Shown piece by piece: positions 36,206 through 49,650 of a stretch of DNA of 63,821 nt (the first letter of the stretch is position 1; every line of letters starts with the position of its first letter). The notes beneath the pieces are model-generated. The model had not been told where the DNA came from and did not search any database. It worked only from the letters and a program-made list of their open reading frames with translations. The DNA is taken from assembly GCF_021440515.1 (NCBI RefSeq), contig NZ_JAKCMV010000021.1:6831-70651 (forward strand). The letters are read 5' to 3'. The translations under genes and the position numbers were made by a program. This DNA is from Enterobacter asburiae (GTDB lineage: Bacteria; Pseudomonadota; Gammaproteobacteria; Enterobacterales; Enterobacteriaceae).

Positions 36206-38314
36206 ATGAATTATAAAATACCTCTGGCGCTCATGATGTGTAGCACCTTTGCCGCCTCTGCGGCTGAGTCAGCGCACGTCTGGAAAGCGATCGCCTTCGG
36301 GCAATCGACCGATCTCAATTTTTCCTCCAACGTGCTGCCCGACAAAATAGGCGTTAACGATGTCACCATTGATGGCGTCAGACTCACGCCGCAGGACGCC
36401 GCGGATTTATCAAAACCCGTCACCCTCGAAAGCCGGGGCGGCAAAATCGCTAACTCGCACGACGGGCTGACCTTCTTCTATACCGAACTTTCGGTGACGG
36501 AGAACTTCGTTTTGCAGGCCACCGTGAGAGTGGATCAGTTTGGCCCGGAGAACGGCGCGAAACCGGCCGCACAGGAGGGGGCGGGCCTTCTGGTGCGCGA
36601 TATTCTCGGCGTGCCGCGCCAGCAGCCGCTGAAAGAGGGGTACGAGGAGTTTCCCGCCGCGTCGAATATGGTGATGAACGCCATCATGACCCAGGATAAG
36701 CAAGATCGTCAGCGTATAAAATTGCAGGCCATCACCCGGGAAGGGATTTCGCACCCGTGGGGTGATGCCGGGGCGGCGATCAAAAAGCAGAGCTACAGGG
36801 AAGAGGTCGATATTCAGCAGACGCCGGTATTCCGCCTCCGGCTTGAGCGCACCAATAGCGGCTTTGTGACCTCATGGGCGCCCGCTGGCAGCGATGCCTG
36901 GGTCAGCCAGAGCGTACCGCGCGCCGATCTTATCGCCGTGCAGGACAGCGCTCGCTATTACGTCGGTTTCTTCGCATCCCGTAATGCAAAAATCACCGTT
37001 ACCGAGGCATCCCTTGTAACAACCCCTGCTAAAACGGCGGCTTCAAGCCCCTGGCAGGCGAAAGCGCAGCCGGTTGTCGTGCAGCTCGCCTCGGGAACGA
37101 AAAGCACCTCAACGCGCTATCTGCTTCAGGCCCGCGCCAACTACGATGGTGTTTTTAGCGTTCGACAAAATGAAGTGGTGATCGGTAATGATAAACCGGT
37201 CAAAGCCGGAGAGATGTACGCTCTGCCCGCAACGCTGGGTGAAAAGAATGCCTTCCGCCTGACCTTTACGCCCACCAACGCATCCGACAACGCCCCGTTG
37301 CATCAGGATTTCAGCGTAGAGAAACGGGCGGATAACCCGCTGACGACGCTGTATGTCTCCCCGCAAGGCTCGGCGGAAGCTAAAGGCTCGCCGGACGCGC
37401 CGATGGATATTGCCACCGCCATCAGCCTGCTCCCGGCAGGAGGGAAAATCGTTCTTCAGGCCGGCGATTACCCGCTGAGCACCATTCCGCTGACGGCCAG
37501 CGGCAGCGCGGAGAAGCCGAAAACTCTCGAAGCCGAGGGGAAAGCCGTGATCCACGGGCTGCGGCTGGAGGCGAATAACTGGCATATCACCGGGATCGAC
37601 GTCACCGGGAAAAGCCTGCGTATACAGGGCAGCCATAACCTGATCGCTAACGTGAAGGCCTACCACAATGACGATACCGGCATTCAGATCTCCTCGCCGG
37701 AGAATGTTGGCCGTCCGCTGTGGGCGAGCCACAACCGGGTGATCCATTCCGAATCATGGGGCAATGAGGATCCGGGCAAGATTAACGCCGACGGTTTTGC
37801 CGTCAAAATGCGCGTCGGGGAGGGCAACCGCCTGGAGAACTGCTATTCCCACGATAACGTTGATGACGGTTTTGACCTGTTTAACAAAATTGAAGACGGG
37901 GCGAATGGGGTGGTGGTGATTGAGAATTCAGTCGCTGAAAACAATATCAGCAACGGCTTTAAGCTCGGTGGAGAAGGGCAGCCGGTCGCGCATGAGATCC
38001 GTAACAGCAAGGCGACGGGCAATCATCTCGACGGGTTTACCGATAACTTCAACCCGGGCGCGCTGGTGGTTGCCAATAATCTGGCCGTCGATAATCTGCG
38101 CTTTAACTTTATCTTCCGTCCCAGCCCGTATGGCGATGCTTCCACGCAGGGAGTATTCACGGGCAATAAGTCCGTGCGGACTGCGCCTGGCAAATATGAC
38201 GATGCGGTGGTGGGGAATATCGATGAGTCGAACTATTTTATGGCGAAGGGGAAAAGCGTGAACAGCAAAGGAGAGGTGCTGCCAGATGGCGCTTCGCTTA
38301 TCACACAACGGTAA
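36206..38314 (+). CDS. pelX: Secreted pectate lyase, polysaccharide lyase family 9 (PelX-like)
   Basis: 702 aa with a signal peptide (cleavage near AASA|AES, residue 19). Residues about 20-290 form a beta-rich domain, followed by a short linker domain. The PL9 right-handed beta-helix begins near residue 390 (TLYVSPQGSAEAKGSPD). The calcium-binding set is complete: Asp529 (NADGF), Asp553, Asp554 and Asp557 (DDGFD), and the catalytic base is Lys586 (NGFKLGG), with the spacing known from Pel9A of Dickeya. It most resembles PelX, an exopolygalacturonate lyase that releases unsaturated dimers in the periplasm. It lies between glmU and atpC, where E. coli has no gene. Ribosome site CAGGAG is present. 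A KdgR-like operator precedes it. Confidence 0.88.
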   Translation: MNYKIPLALMMCSTFAASAAESAHVWKAIAFGQSTDLNFSSNVLPDKIGVNDVTIDGVRLTPQDAADLSKPVTLESRGGKIANSHDGLTFFYTELSVTENFVLQATVRVDQFGPENGAKPAAQEGAGLLVRDILGVPRQQPLKEGYEEFPAASNMVMNAIMTQDKQDRQRIKLQAITREGISHPWGDAGAAIKKQSYREEVDIQQTPVFRLRLERTNSGFVTSWAPAGSDAWVSQSVPRADLIAVQDSARYYVGFFASRNAKITVTEASLVTTPAKTAASSPWQAKAQPVVVQLASGTKSTSTRYLLQARANYDGVFSVRQNEVVIGNDKPVKAGEMYALPATLGEKNAFRLTFTPTNASDNAPLHQDFSVEKRADNPLTTLYVSPQGSAEAKGSPDAPMDIATAISLLPAGGKIVLQAGDYPLSTIPLTASGSAEKPKTLEAEGKAVIHGLRLEANNWHITGIDVTGKSLRIQGSHNLIANVKAYHNDDTGIQISSPENVGRPLWASHNRVIHSESWGNEDPGKINADGFAVKMRVGEGNRLENCYSHDNVDDGFDLFNKIEDGANGVVVIENSVAENNISNGFKLGGEGQPVAHEIRNSKATGNHLDGFTDNFNPGALVVANNLAVDNLRFNFIFRPSPYGDASTQGVFTGNKSVRTAPGKYDDAVVGNIDESNYFMAKGKSVNSKGEVLPDGASLITQR

Positions 38315-38340
38315 GCATGGCGCCACTCGGCATTCAGCGA

Positions 38341-38412
38341 TTAGTGGTTGAATGTGCCGAAAGAGACATTCATTGAGCTGAAAAGAGCGATGATTTTGTT
38401 GATCAGTTTCAT
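38341..38412 (-). CDS. Possible 23-aa small protein
   Basis: An ATG ORF of 23 codons, starting MKLINKIIALFSSMNVSF and ending FNH, with an AGGA ribosome site seven bases upstream. The N-terminal half is amphipathic or membrane-like. It lies downstream of two perfect CRP-type palindromes and before a hairpin. It matches nothing I recognise; an ORF this short can occur by chance, so it could equally be noncoding. Confidence 0.4.
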   Translation of the reverse strand: MKLINKIIALFSSMNVSFGTFNH

Positions 38413-38442
38413 GGAGGCATCCTGATTTTATGGGTGAAATTA

Positions 38443-38458
38443 TGTGACTCAAGTCACA
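38443..38458. promoter_or_regulatory. Perfect CRP-type palindrome, site 1
   Basis: TGTGACTCAAGTCACA equals TGTGA-N6-TCACA exactly. It lies 31 bp upstream of the small ORF start and 58 bp from the second site. FNR or another CRP-family protein could also bind. Confidence 0.75.
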
Positions 38459-38500
38459 AAACGGAGTCTACTCCTCAAATTTTAACCGATCAATATTTTT

Positions 38501-38516
38501 TGTGACGAGAATCACA
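38501..38516. promoter_or_regulatory. Perfect CRP-type palindrome, site 2
   Basis: TGTGACGAGAATCACA again equals TGTGA-N6-TCACA exactly. A minus-strand TAAAAT -10 candidate (38479-38484) lies between the two sites. No larger gene is placed to use them. Confidence 0.75.
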
Positions 38517-38563
38517 AAATAATAAAACAGCTTTTCAGTTTCATTTTTCCTGAAACGAAACCA

Positions 38564-38599
38564 TAAAAAAAGCCAGCCTGGGATCCAGACTGGCTTTTT
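38564..38599. terminator. Bidirectional terminator at the end of the atp operon
   Basis: AGCCAGCCTGG and CCAGACTGGCT (38571-38595) form a stem with one mismatch. The minus strand has a T-run after it (seven A on plus, 38564-38571) and the plus strand has TTTTT at 38595-38599. It should end the atp operon and any transcript from the pelX side. Confidence 0.88.
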
Positions 38600-38615
38600 G
38601 CTTTTCAAGCCGGTG

Positions 38616-39035
38616 TTACATCGCTTTTTTGGTCAACTCGATAACGCGCAGTTTCGCGATAGCTTTGGCCAGCTCCGCAGACGCCTGAGCGTAATCCACG
38701 TCGCCATGAGAGCTGCTAATGTGCTCTTCAGCCTTACGCTTCGATTCCAGGGCTCGCGCTTCGTCGAGATCCTGTCCACGGATAGCGGTATCGGCCAGAA
38801 CGGTCACACTGCCTGGCTGCACTTCAAGAATGCCGCCGGACAGATAGATGAACTCTTCATGACCGAACTGTTTAACGATGCGGATCATACCAGGCTTAAT
38901 GGCGGTGAGCAGCGGTGCGTGACCCGGGAAGATACCCAGTTCACCTTCACTACCCGTTACCTGGATTTTCTCGACCAGACCAGAGAACATTTGTTGCTCT
39001 GCGCTGACGACGTCCAGGTGGTAAGTCATTGCCAT
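38616..39035 (-). CDS. atpC: ATP synthase epsilon subunit
   Basis: 139 aa, E. coli length. Part of the F1 central stalk; its C-terminal helices inhibit ATP hydrolysis. N-terminal beta-sandwich (residues 1-85, [18 protein letters not shown]) and C-terminal helical hairpin (about 88-139) are both complete. It is last in atpIBEFHAGDC, 20 bp after atpD. Confidence 0.99.
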   Translation of the reverse strand: MAMTYHLDVVSAEQQMFSGLVEKIQVTGSEGELGIFPGHAPLLTAIKPGMIRIVKQFGHEEFIYLSGGILEVQPGSVTVLADTAIRGQDLDEARALESKRKAEEHISSSHGDVDYAQASAELAKAIAKLRVIELTKKAM

Positions 39036-39055
39036 ATCACCCTCCGATTAAGGCG

Positions 39056-41333
<2,278 letters not shown>

Positions 41334-41384
41334 GAGCTTCTCCTCAATGCCAGACGGCCTGTCCTGAGACAAGCCGCCGGACGA

Positions 41385-42926
41385 TTACCAGGACTGGGTT
41401 GCTTTGAAGGAATCGAGGATAGCTTTCAGCTTGCCTTCGATTTCGTCGTTATAGCCACCGGACTGGTTAATCTCTTGCATCAGCGGAGCGTGATCACGGT
41501 CGACGTAAGCCAGCAGAGCGGCTTCGAAGCTACCGATTTTCGCCAGTTCCACATCTTCGAGGTAACCGCGTTCAGCCGCGAACAGCACCAGGCCCTGCTG
41601 TGCAACAGACATAGGGGCATACTGTTTCTGTTTCAGCAGCTCGGTCACTTTCTGACCGTGGCTCAGCTGTTTACGGGTTGCTTCGTCCAGATCGGAAGCG
41701 AACTGAGAGAACGCTGCCAGTTCACGATACTGTGCCAGCGCGGTACGAATACCACCGGACAGTTTCTTGATGATCTTGGTCTGAGCTGCACCACCAACAC
41801 GCGATACAGAGATACCCGGGTTAACTGCCGGACGAATACCGGAGTTAAACAGGTTGGTTTCCAGGAAGATCTGACCATCGGTAATGGAAATTACGTTGGT
41901 CGGAACGAACGCAGAAACGTCACCCGCCTGGGTTTCGATGATCGGCAGAGCAGTCAGAGAACCGGTTTTACCTTTCACTTCACCTTTGGTGAAGTTCTCG
42001 ACGTATTCCGCGTTAACGCGGGATGCACGCTCCAGCAGACGAGAGTGGAGGTAGAATACGTCGCCCGGGAATGCTTCACGTCCAGGTGGACGACGGAGCA
42101 GCAGGGAAACCTGACGATAAGCAACAGCCTGTTTAGACAGGTCATCGTATACGATCAGCGCATCTTCACCGCGGTCACGGAAGTATTCGCCCATCGCGCA
42201 ACCGGCATATGGCGCCAGGTATTGCAGTGCAGCAGATTCAGAGGCAGTCGCCACAACAACGATGGTGTTAGCCAGTGCGCCGTGCTCTTCCAGTTTACGA
42301 ACCACGTTAGAAATGGTGGACGCTTTCTGGCCGATAGCCACGTACACACATTTGATGCCGGAATCGCGCTGGTTGATGATGGCGTCGATAGCCATTGCGG
42401 TTTTACCGGTCTGACGGTCACCGATGATCAGTTCACGCTGACCACGACCGATTGGGATCATGGCATCAACGGACTTATAACCAGTCTGCACTGGCTGATC
42501 AACGGACTGACGGTCGATAACGCCTGGTGCGATAACTTCGATTGGAGAGAAGCCATCGTGCTCAACCGGACCTTTACCGTCGATTGGCGCACCCAAGGTG
42601 TTAACAACGCGACCCAGCAGGCCACGGCCAACCGGCACTTCCAGAATACGGCCAGTACACTTAACCTTCATGCCTTCGGCGAGGTCAGCGTATGGACCCA
42701 TCACAACAGCACCTACAGAGTCGCGCTCCAGGTTCAGTGCGATAGCGTAACGGTTACCCGGCAGGGAAATCATCTCACCCTGCATACAATCGGCCAGGCC
42801 GTGGATGCGGATAACACCGTCACTTACAGAAACAATAGTACCTTCGTTGTGAGCTTCACTCACAACATTGAACTGAGCAATGCGCTGCTTGATCAGTTCG
42901 CTGATTTCGGTGGAATTCAGTTGCAT
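41385..42926 (-). CDS. atpA: ATP synthase alpha subunit
   Basis: 513 aa, E. coli length. Non-catalytic nucleotide-binding F1 subunit. P-loop GDRQTGKT (169-176); the alpha-family Arg finger region is in [10 protein letters not shown]. It starts [16 protein letters not shown], the helix that contacts delta. It lies 12 bp after atpH. Confidence 0.99.
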   Translation of the reverse strand: MQLNSTEISELIKQRIAQFNVVSEAHNEGTIVSVSDGVIRIHGLADCMQGEMISLPGNRYAIALNLERDSVGAVVMGPYADLAEGMKVKCTGRILEVPVGRGLLGRVVNTLGAPIDGKGPVEHDGFSPIEVIAPGVIDRQSVDQPVQTGYKSVDAMIPIGRGQRELIIGDRQTGKTAMAIDAIINQRDSGIKCVYVAIGQKASTISNVVRKLEEHGALANTIVVVATASESAALQYLAPYAGCAMGEYFRDRGEDALIVYDDLSKQAVAYRQVSLLLRRPPGREAFPGDVFYLHSRLLERASRVNAEYVENFTKGEVKGKTGSLTALPIIETQAGDVSAFVPTNVISITDGQIFLETNLFNSGIRPAVNPGISVSRVGGAAQTKIIKKLSGGIRTALAQYRELAAFSQFASDLDEATRKQLSHGQKVTELLKQKQYAPMSVAQQGLVLFAAERGYLEDVELAKIGSFEAALLAYVDRDHAPLMQEINQSGGYNDEIEGKLKAILDSFKATQSW

Positions 42927-42938
42927 GCTCCAGTCCCC

Positions 42939-43472
42939 TTAAGACTGCAAGACGTCTGCAAGGCGCTCAAGACGGCCGCGTACGCTGCCATCAATGACCA
43001 TATCACCCGCACGGATGATTACGCCTGCCATTACAGACTTATCGATTTTGCAATTCAGCTTAACTTTGCGTGACAGACGTTTTTCCATCGCGGCGGTGAT
43101 TTTCGCAAGCTGTTCTTCACTCAGTTCAGTCGCGGAAGTCACTTCGACTTCTGCGGTGGCTTCACTAAGGGCACGTAAGTGCTCAAACTGCTCGAGAACA
43201 TCCGGGAGCACACGCAGACGACCATTTTCAGCCATCACCTTAATCAGGTTCTGGCCGTTGGCATCCAGTTGCTCTCCGCACACGGCGATAAACGACGCGG
43301 CGAGGGTATCAGGCGCTAAAGCACCAGACAGCAACTCGGCCATTTGTTCGTTTTTCGTCACCTCAGCGGCAAACGCCAGCATGTTCTGCCAGCGATCGAC
43401 ATTTTGGTGTTCGACAGCAAAGTCAAAAGCTGCTTTGGCGTAGGGGCGAGCTACCGTAACAAATTCAGACAT
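42939..43472 (-). CDS. atpH: ATP synthase delta subunit
   Basis: 177 aa, E. coli length. It joins the peripheral stalk to the top of F1. The N-terminal six-helix bundle (about 1-105) begins [19 protein letters not shown]. The C-terminal signature [21 protein letters not shown] is intact. Confidence 0.99.
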   Translation of the reverse strand: MSEFVTVARPYAKAAFDFAVEHQNVDRWQNMLAFAAEVTKNEQMAELLSGALAPDTLAASFIAVCGEQLDANGQNLIKVMAENGRLRVLPDVLEQFEHLRALSEATAEVEVTSATELSEEQLAKITAAMEKRLSRKVKLNCKIDKSVMAGVIIRAGDMVIDGSVRGRLERLADVLQS

Positions 43473-43486
43473 CAGCCCCTCCCTCC

Positions 43487-43957
43487 TTACAGTTCAGCGA
43501 CAAGTTTGTCCACGATGTCGCTGTTAGCAGCTTCATCCACGGAACGTTCGATGATCTTCTCGGCGCCAGCAACAGCCAGAATCGCAACCTGCTTACGCAG
43601 TTCTTCACGAGCACGTTTACGCTCGGCATCAATTTCCGCCTGAGCTTGTGTCACGATCTTAGTACGTTCCTGTTCTGCTTCAGCTTTGGCTTCGTCCAGG
43701 ATCTGAGAACGGCGTTTGTTAGCCTGTTCAATGATCACCTGAGCTTCCGCTTTCGCTTTTTTCAGCTGGTCTGTCGCGTTGGCCTGTGCAAGGTCCAAAT
43801 CTTTCTTAGCGCGTTCTGCGGAAGCCAAACCGTCAGCGATTTCTTTCTGACGTTTTTCGATGGCAGCCATTAACGGCGGCCATACATACTTCATACAGAA
43901 CCAGACAAAGAGAATAAACGCGATGGCCTGGCCGAGGATTGTTGCGTTCATGTTCAC
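43487..43957 (-). CDS. atpF: ATP synthase subunit b
   Basis: 156 aa, E. coli length. A single N-terminal membrane helix (about 4-27, [21 protein letters not shown]) is followed by a long charged coiled coil that forms the dimeric peripheral stalk. It lies 14 bp before atpH. Confidence 0.99.
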   Translation of the reverse strand: MNMNATILGQAIAFILFVWFCMKYVWPPLMAAIEKRQKEIADGLASAERAKKDLDLAQANATDQLKKAKAEAQVIIEQANKRRSQILDEAKAEAEQERTKIVTQAQAEIDAERKRAREELRKQVAILAVAGAEKIIERSVDEAANSDIVDKLVAEL

Positions 43958-43973
43958 AGCACAATACCTCTTA

Positions 43974-44275
<302 letters not shown>

Positions 44276-44294
44276 TAGTAGTGTTGGTAAAAAA

Positions 44295-45499
<1,205 letters not shown>

Positions 45500-45540
45500 C
45501 ACGTTTTTACTCCTGCTCCCTTCGAGGTATGTCGCGTGTC

Positions 45541-45595
45541 GTATAAAACGTCCTTTAAGGCTCAGAGTCAAGCATCAAAAAGCGGTCAAATTATA
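45541..45595 (-). promoter_or_regulatory. atp operon promoters
   Basis: On the minus strand TTGACT (45566-45571) and TTTATA (45542-45547) are spaced 18 bp; a perfect TATAAT (45590-45595) lies further upstream in CCGTATAATTTGACC. The sequence closely resembles the E. coli atp promoter region. Confidence 0.8.
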
Positions 45596-45599
45596 CGGT

Positions 45600-46115
45600 G
45601 CGTACCCGTGATTTCAAACATTAAGTAGCGAAAAGGTGAATAAATGTTTAAATATTTTTCCCCACCGCTATTTTTTAACTTTTCGCGAATCCGTCGACCT
45701 TCGGGTAAAACTGCAAACCACGCGAAAACGTTGACGATAAAGCGTGCACGAGATCACAAAATACACATTTACGATAAGGTTGTATTTATCAAAGCCGTAA
45801 ATCGGTTTATTTCATCTTTATGATATTAAAGAAAAAATAATGTAACTATTTTCAAAACAGCCCTGTATACAACAAAAACCTTTTATTGACATTCTTAATA
45901 AATATTTAACATCTGAGTCTTATTTCGACTTTTCACTTTTAGCAGGCTGATATTTTCAGAGTTGACTATCCATCATGGCAATCATGCCTCTAAGGTTAAT
46001 CTGAAGAAAACCCCCGGTAACAATACGGTTAAATTACCTTCAGAAGAACCCTATGACTTGTGCTGTTTTTTAACACTCTAAGAACAGCACAAATTCCACA
46101 TTTTTTATTTAATTT
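45600..46115. other. Long AT-rich region between the atp promoters and rsmG
   Basis: About 500 bp with no gene seen on either strand. It contains a 10-bp exact stem, TTGTGCTGTT (46058-46067) and AACAGCACAA (46083-46092), with a 15-base loop just after rsmG. The equivalent E. coli gap is similarly long. The hairpin may end rsmG transcripts; T-runs are poor. Confidence 0.6.
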
Positions 46116-46739
46116 TTAAAATTTGTTTGCCTTAATAATCACCAGATGACGCTCGCCATCGAGCTGAGGAATCCTTAATTTCTCAATAGATTCCACTACA
46201 AAACCGGCCGGAAGCTGGTCGATTTCGTCACCTGGAAGCTGACCTTTCAATGCATAAAAACGGCCGTTCTCCGCGGGCAGATGCTTACACCAGCTCACCA
46301 TGTCATTGAGTGACGCAAACGCACGGCTGATCACCCCGTCAAACGGCGGCTCTGCCGGGAACTCCTCTACCCTGCTCTGCACGGGCGTGATGTTTTCAAG
46401 CTTCAGCTCATGCTGAACCTGTCGCAGGAAGCGCACGCGCTTGCCCAGGCTGTCCAGCAGCGTGAAGTGGCTGTCAGGACGTACAATCGACAGCGGAACG
46501 CCCGGCAGGCCCGGACCCGTACCAACATCGATAAAGCGCTCACCGCTCAGATGCGGTGCCACCACGATGCTATCCAGAATATGGCGAACGAGCATCTCGT
46601 TGGGGTCGCGTACGGAGGTCAGGTTGTACGCTTTGTTCCATTTGTGCAGCATATCGACATAGGCCACCAGCTGAGTTTTCTGGTGATCGGTGAGCGAAAT
46701 ACCTGCTTCATCCAGCAGACGAGAGAGTTTGTTGAGCAC
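46116..46739 (-). CDS. rsmG: 16S rRNA (guanine-527-N7)-methyltransferase RsmG
   Basis: 207 aa from a GTG start at 46739 ([16 protein letters not shown]), as in E. coli. It methylates G527 of 16S rRNA using S-adenosylmethionine; loss gives low-level streptomycin resistance. The SAM-binding motif [15 protein letters not shown] (about 71-85) and the [11 protein letters not shown] loop are conserved. It is downstream of mnmG across a REP pair. Confidence 0.98.
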   Translation of the reverse strand: MLNKLSRLLDEAGISLTDHQKTQLVAYVDMLHKWNKAYNLTSVRDPNEMLVRHILDSIVVAPHLSGERFIDVGTGPGLPGVPLSIVRPDSHFTLLDSLGKRVRFLRQVQHELKLENITPVQSRVEEFPAEPPFDGVISRAFASLNDMVSWCKHLPAENGRFYALKGQLPGDEIDQLPAGFVVESIEKLRIPQLDGERHLVIIKANKF

Positions 46740-46766
46740 GGTGAATACCTGTTAAGAGATTTTTCG

Positions 46767-46833
46767 CCCGGTGGCGCTGCCGCTTACCGGGCCTACGAAT
46801 AAGTAGGGCGGGTCAGCGAAGCGCCACCCGCCA
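46767..46833. repeat. REP pair between mnmG and rsmG
   Basis: GCCCGGTGGCGCTGCCGCTTACCGGGC is followed by the inverse unit TAGGGCGGGTCAGCGAAGCGCCACCCGCC (46804-46833), in the same family as 30981, 34418 and 56300. It may protect mnmG mRNA. Confidence 0.85.
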
Positions 46834-46846
46834 AAAACAATGTCAA

Positions 46847-48736
46847 TTACGCGCTGCGGCGCAACATGCCTTGTTTTTTCAACCACACCAGCAGAATCGA
46901 GATCGCGGCAGGCGTGACGCCGGAGATACGTGACGCCTGGCCGATCGACACTGGCTTGTGATCGTTAAGCTTGGCGATCACTTCGTTGGAAAGGCCAGTC
47001 ACCTGACGATAGTCCAGCATCTCTGGCAGCAGTGTATTTTCGTTGCGCTGCTGTTTTTCAATCTCATCCTGCTGACGCGCGATGTAACCCTCGTACTTCA
47101 CCTGAATTTCGACCTGCTCGGCCGCTTCCGCGTCTTCAAGACCCGGCGCGAACGCCGTCATTTTCACCAGGCTGTCGTAGGTCATTTCAGGACGACGCAG
47201 CAGATCTTCACCGCTGGCCTCACGCGAAAGTGGCGCGGTTAAGTTAGCGTTCACTTCGGCTACGGATTCGGTTAACGGGTTCACCCACGTCGTTTTCAGA
47301 CGCTGGCGCTCCTGCTCGATGCGCTCCAGCTTCTCGTTAAAGCGCGCCCAGCGTTCGTCATCCACCAGACCCAGCTCACGACCCATTTCGGTCAGACGCA
47401 GATCGGCGTTGTCTTCGCGCAGCATCAGGCGATATTCCGCGCGGGACGTAAACATACGGTACGGCTCTTTAGTGCCCAGGGTGCAGAGATCGTCCACCAG
47501 CACGCCCAGATAGGCCTGGGAACGGCCTGGCGCCCAGCCCTCTTTCTCGGCAGAGAAGCGCGCGGCGTTAAGACCGGCCAGCAGGCCCTGCGCAGCGGCT
47601 TCTTCGTAACCGGTGGTGCCGTTGATCTGCCCGGCAAAGAACAGCCCCTGGATAAATTTGCTCTCCAGCGTTGGCTTCAGGTCACGCGGATCGAAGAAAT
47701 CGTACTCAATAGCGTAGCCTGGACGCACGATTCTGGCGTTCTCCATGCCCTGCATTGAGCGAACAATTTGCATCTGCACGTCGAACGGCAGGCTGGTGGA
47801 GATGCCGTTCGGGTAAATTTCGTTTGAGGTCAGCCCTTCCGGCTCCAGGAAGATCTGGTGCTGGTTACGATCGGCAAAGCGCATCACTTTGTCTTCGATC
47901 GACGGACAGTAGCGTGGGCCGATCCCTTCGATCACGCCCGCATACATTGGGCTGCGATCGAGGTTATTGCGGATCACGTCATGGGTTTTTTCGTTGGTGT
48001 GCGTGATGTAGCAAGGCACCTGCTGCGGATGCTGCGCGGCATTACCCATGAACGAAAAGACCGGCATTGGGTTATCGCCATGCTGCTGAGCCAGCACGCT
48101 GAAATCAATGGTTCGCGCATCGATACGCGGAGGCGTACCGGTTTTCAGCCGACTGACGCGCAACGGCAGTTCGCGTAAACGGCGAGAAAGCGGGATCGAC
48201 GGCGGATCGCCTGCGCGGCCACCGCTGTAGTTATCCAGCCCGATATGGATCTTGCCGTCGAGGAAGGTTCCGACGGTCAGCACAACCGCTTTGGCGCGGA
48301 ATTTGAGCCCCATCTGGGTCACGGCGCCGACAACACGATCGTTCTCAACGATAAGATCTTCCACGGCCTGCTGGAAGATCATCAGGTTTGGCTGGTTCTC
48401 CAGCGCGGTACGCACGGCCTGGCGGTAAAGCACGCGGTCTGCCTGGGCACGGGTGGCGCGGACAGCGGGGCCTTTACTCGCGTTTAGTATCCTAAACTGA
48501 ATGCCTGCACGATCGATCGCTTTCGCCATCAGGCCGCCAAGTGCATCCACTTCTTTAACCAGGTGTCCTTTCCCAATGCCGCCAATCGCCGGATTACAGG
48601 ACATTTGTCCCAGCGTGTCGATATTGTGTGTCAAAAGCAGGGTCTGCTGACCCATACGCGCTGCGGCCATTGCGGCCTCAGTGCCTGCATGACCCCCGCC
48701 AATGATAATGACGTCGAAAGGATCCTGATAAAACAT
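46847..48736 (-). CDS. mnmG: tRNA uridine-5-carboxymethylaminomethyl modification enzyme MnmG
   Basis: 629 aa, E. coli length. FAD-dependent partner of MnmE (encoded at 16242-17606) in wobble-uridine modification. FAD motif [13 protein letters not shown] is at residues 10-22; [20 protein letters not shown] and the cysteine-containing CPSIEDKV region are conserved. It reads away from oriC, so transcription leaves the origin. Confidence 0.99.
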   Translation of the reverse strand: MFYQDPFDVIIIGGGHAGTEAAMAAARMGQQTLLLTHNIDTLGQMSCNPAIGGIGKGHLVKEVDALGGLMAKAIDRAGIQFRILNASKGPAVRATRAQADRVLYRQAVRTALENQPNLMIFQQAVEDLIVENDRVVGAVTQMGLKFRAKAVVLTVGTFLDGKIHIGLDNYSGGRAGDPPSIPLSRRLRELPLRVSRLKTGTPPRIDARTIDFSVLAQQHGDNPMPVFSFMGNAAQHPQQVPCYITHTNEKTHDVIRNNLDRSPMYAGVIEGIGPRYCPSIEDKVMRFADRNQHQIFLEPEGLTSNEIYPNGISTSLPFDVQMQIVRSMQGMENARIVRPGYAIEYDFFDPRDLKPTLESKFIQGLFFAGQINGTTGYEEAAAQGLLAGLNAARFSAEKEGWAPGRSQAYLGVLVDDLCTLGTKEPYRMFTSRAEYRLMLREDNADLRLTEMGRELGLVDDERWARFNEKLERIEQERQRLKTTWVNPLTESVAEVNANLTAPLSREASGEDLLRRPEMTYDSLVKMTAFAPGLEDAEAAEQVEIQVKYEGYIARQQDEIEKQQRNENTLLPEMLDYRQVTGLSNEVIAKLNDHKPVSIGQASRISGVTPAAISILLVWLKKQGMLRRSA

Positions 48737-48905
48737 GGTGGTCTGCCTCGCGTAAAGCGGTTTGAAAATGGATTGAAGCCCGGGCCGTGGATTCTACTCA
48801 ACTTTAGTCTTTCGAGAAAGCATTGGGATCCTGGGCTATTAAAAAGAAGATCTTTTTATTTAGAGATCTGTTCTATTGTGATCTCTTATTAGGATCGGAC
48901 GATCG

Positions 48906-48914
48906 TGTGGATAA
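48906..48914 (-). promoter_or_regulatory. oriC DnaA box R1
   Basis: TGTGGATAA (TTATCCACA on the other strand), a perfect high-affinity box next to the unwinding 13-mers. Confidence 0.93.
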
Positions 48915-49011
48915 GTCCGATCTCACAAAGAAGATCATGAGGTTAGAAAGGATCGTTTGCTGTGAATGATCGGTGATCCTGGACAGTATAAGCTGGGATC
49001 AGATCGCTGCT

Positions 49012-49020
49012 TTATCCACA
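49012..49020 (+). promoter_or_regulatory. oriC DnaA box R2
   Basis: TTATCCACA, a full consensus match; the E. coli box carries A at the fifth position. Confidence 0.9.
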
Positions 49021-49046
49021 GGTCAAAAACGAAGCAACGGTTGTTA

Positions 49047-49055
49047 TATGGATAA
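49047..49055 (-). promoter_or_regulatory. oriC DnaA box R3
   Basis: TATGGATAA (TTATCCATA), one base off consensus; lies at the R3 position and is likely weak. Confidence 0.8.
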
Positions 49056-49085
49056 CTACGGGTTAATACGAGCTTTTAACCAGAG

Positions 49086-49094
49086 TTATCCACA
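49086..49094 (+). promoter_or_regulatory. oriC DnaA box R4
   Basis: TTATCCACA, perfect high-affinity box at the mioC end of oriC. Confidence 0.93.
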
Positions 49095-49110
49095 TCTGAT
49101 CGCACGATCT

Positions 49111-49560
49111 TTAATCGTTTTTGAGTAAATTTTTCCACTCGTCCAGCCAAATCTCTGCTGGATCTTCCGGAATGTCGTGTTCGAGGACGTTGATCTTGAG
49201 TGTTTCGCCGATCTGTTTTGCCTTACACGCGGTCACTGCGGCTTCAACTTTCTCTATCGCACCGCAGAAGGTGTCATATTCACGGCTACCGATCCCGATC
49301 GCGCCAAAACGGACGTTTGACAGATCCGGCTGCTGTTCCTGCAACTCATCATATAAAGGTTGCAGGTTGTCCGGGATATCGCCCGCACCGTGCGTAGAGG
49401 TGATCAGCAGCCAGAGCCCGTCAGTCGGGAGATCTTCCAGTAACGGCCCGTGCAGGGTTTGTGTGGAAAAACCGGCATCTTCCAGCTTTTCGGCCAGATG
49501 TTCTGCAACGTATTCCGCGCCGCCCAGGGTGCTGCCACTGATAAGAGTAATGTCTGCCAT
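49111..49560 (-). CDS. mioC: FMN-binding protein MioC
   Basis: 149 aa from the ATG at 49560 (MADITLISGSTLGGAEYVAEHL); an earlier Met at 49575 is in frame but off the family start. Flavodoxin-like: ISGSTLGGAE is the FMN phosphate loop, and STHGAGDIPDN and IGSREYDTFCGA line the flavin. In E. coli it is needed for biotin synthase activity. Its transcript runs toward oriC. A DnaA-box-like TGTGGAAAA (49621-49629) is upstream. Confidence 0.97.
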   Translation of the reverse strand: MADITLISGSTLGGAEYVAEHLAEKLEDAGFSTQTLHGPLLEDLPTDGLWLLITSTHGAGDIPDNLQPLYDELQEQQPDLSNVRFGAIGIGSREYDTFCGAIEKVEAAVTACKAKQIGETLKINVLEHDIPEDPAEIWLDEWKNLLKND

Positions 49561-49620
49561 TGATCGCTCGCTCATATAAAGAGGCGGCCATTGTACGCTG
49601 TGAACGAGCTGGGATCTACC

Positions 49621-49629
49621 TGTGGAAAA
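49621..49629 (-). promoter_or_regulatory. DnaA-box-like site upstream of mioC
   Basis: TGTGGAAAA (TTTTCCACA) is one base off the relaxed box and lies between mioC and asnC. E. coli mioC is repressed by DnaA at a box in this region; the site here is weaker. Confidence 0.5.
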
Positions 49630-49650
49630 TGTGGGAATGAAATTGCCCGA

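Larger units (their letters stand above)
48826..49110. other. Chromosomal replication origin oriC
   Basis: Sequence and layout match E. coli oriC between mnmG and mioC. Three AT-rich 13-mers are in order: L GATCTTTTTATTT (48849-48861), M GATCTGTTCTATT (48865-48877), R GATCTCTTATTAG (48880-48892). DnaA boxes follow: R1 TGTGGATAA (48906-48914), R2 TTATCCACA (49012-49020), R3 TATGGATAA (49047-49055, one off), R4 TTATCCACA (49086-49094). GATC occurs 14 times from 48849 to 49109. An IHF-like site is near 48933-48945. R2 is a full consensus match, unlike the TTATACACA I recall for E. coli. Confidence 0.97.

Noticed and set aside
37928..38452. 174-codon minus-strand frame at the end of pelX
   Set aside because: Mostly antisense of pelX, lacks a ribosome site and matches nothing; the 23-codon ORF in another frame is better placed.
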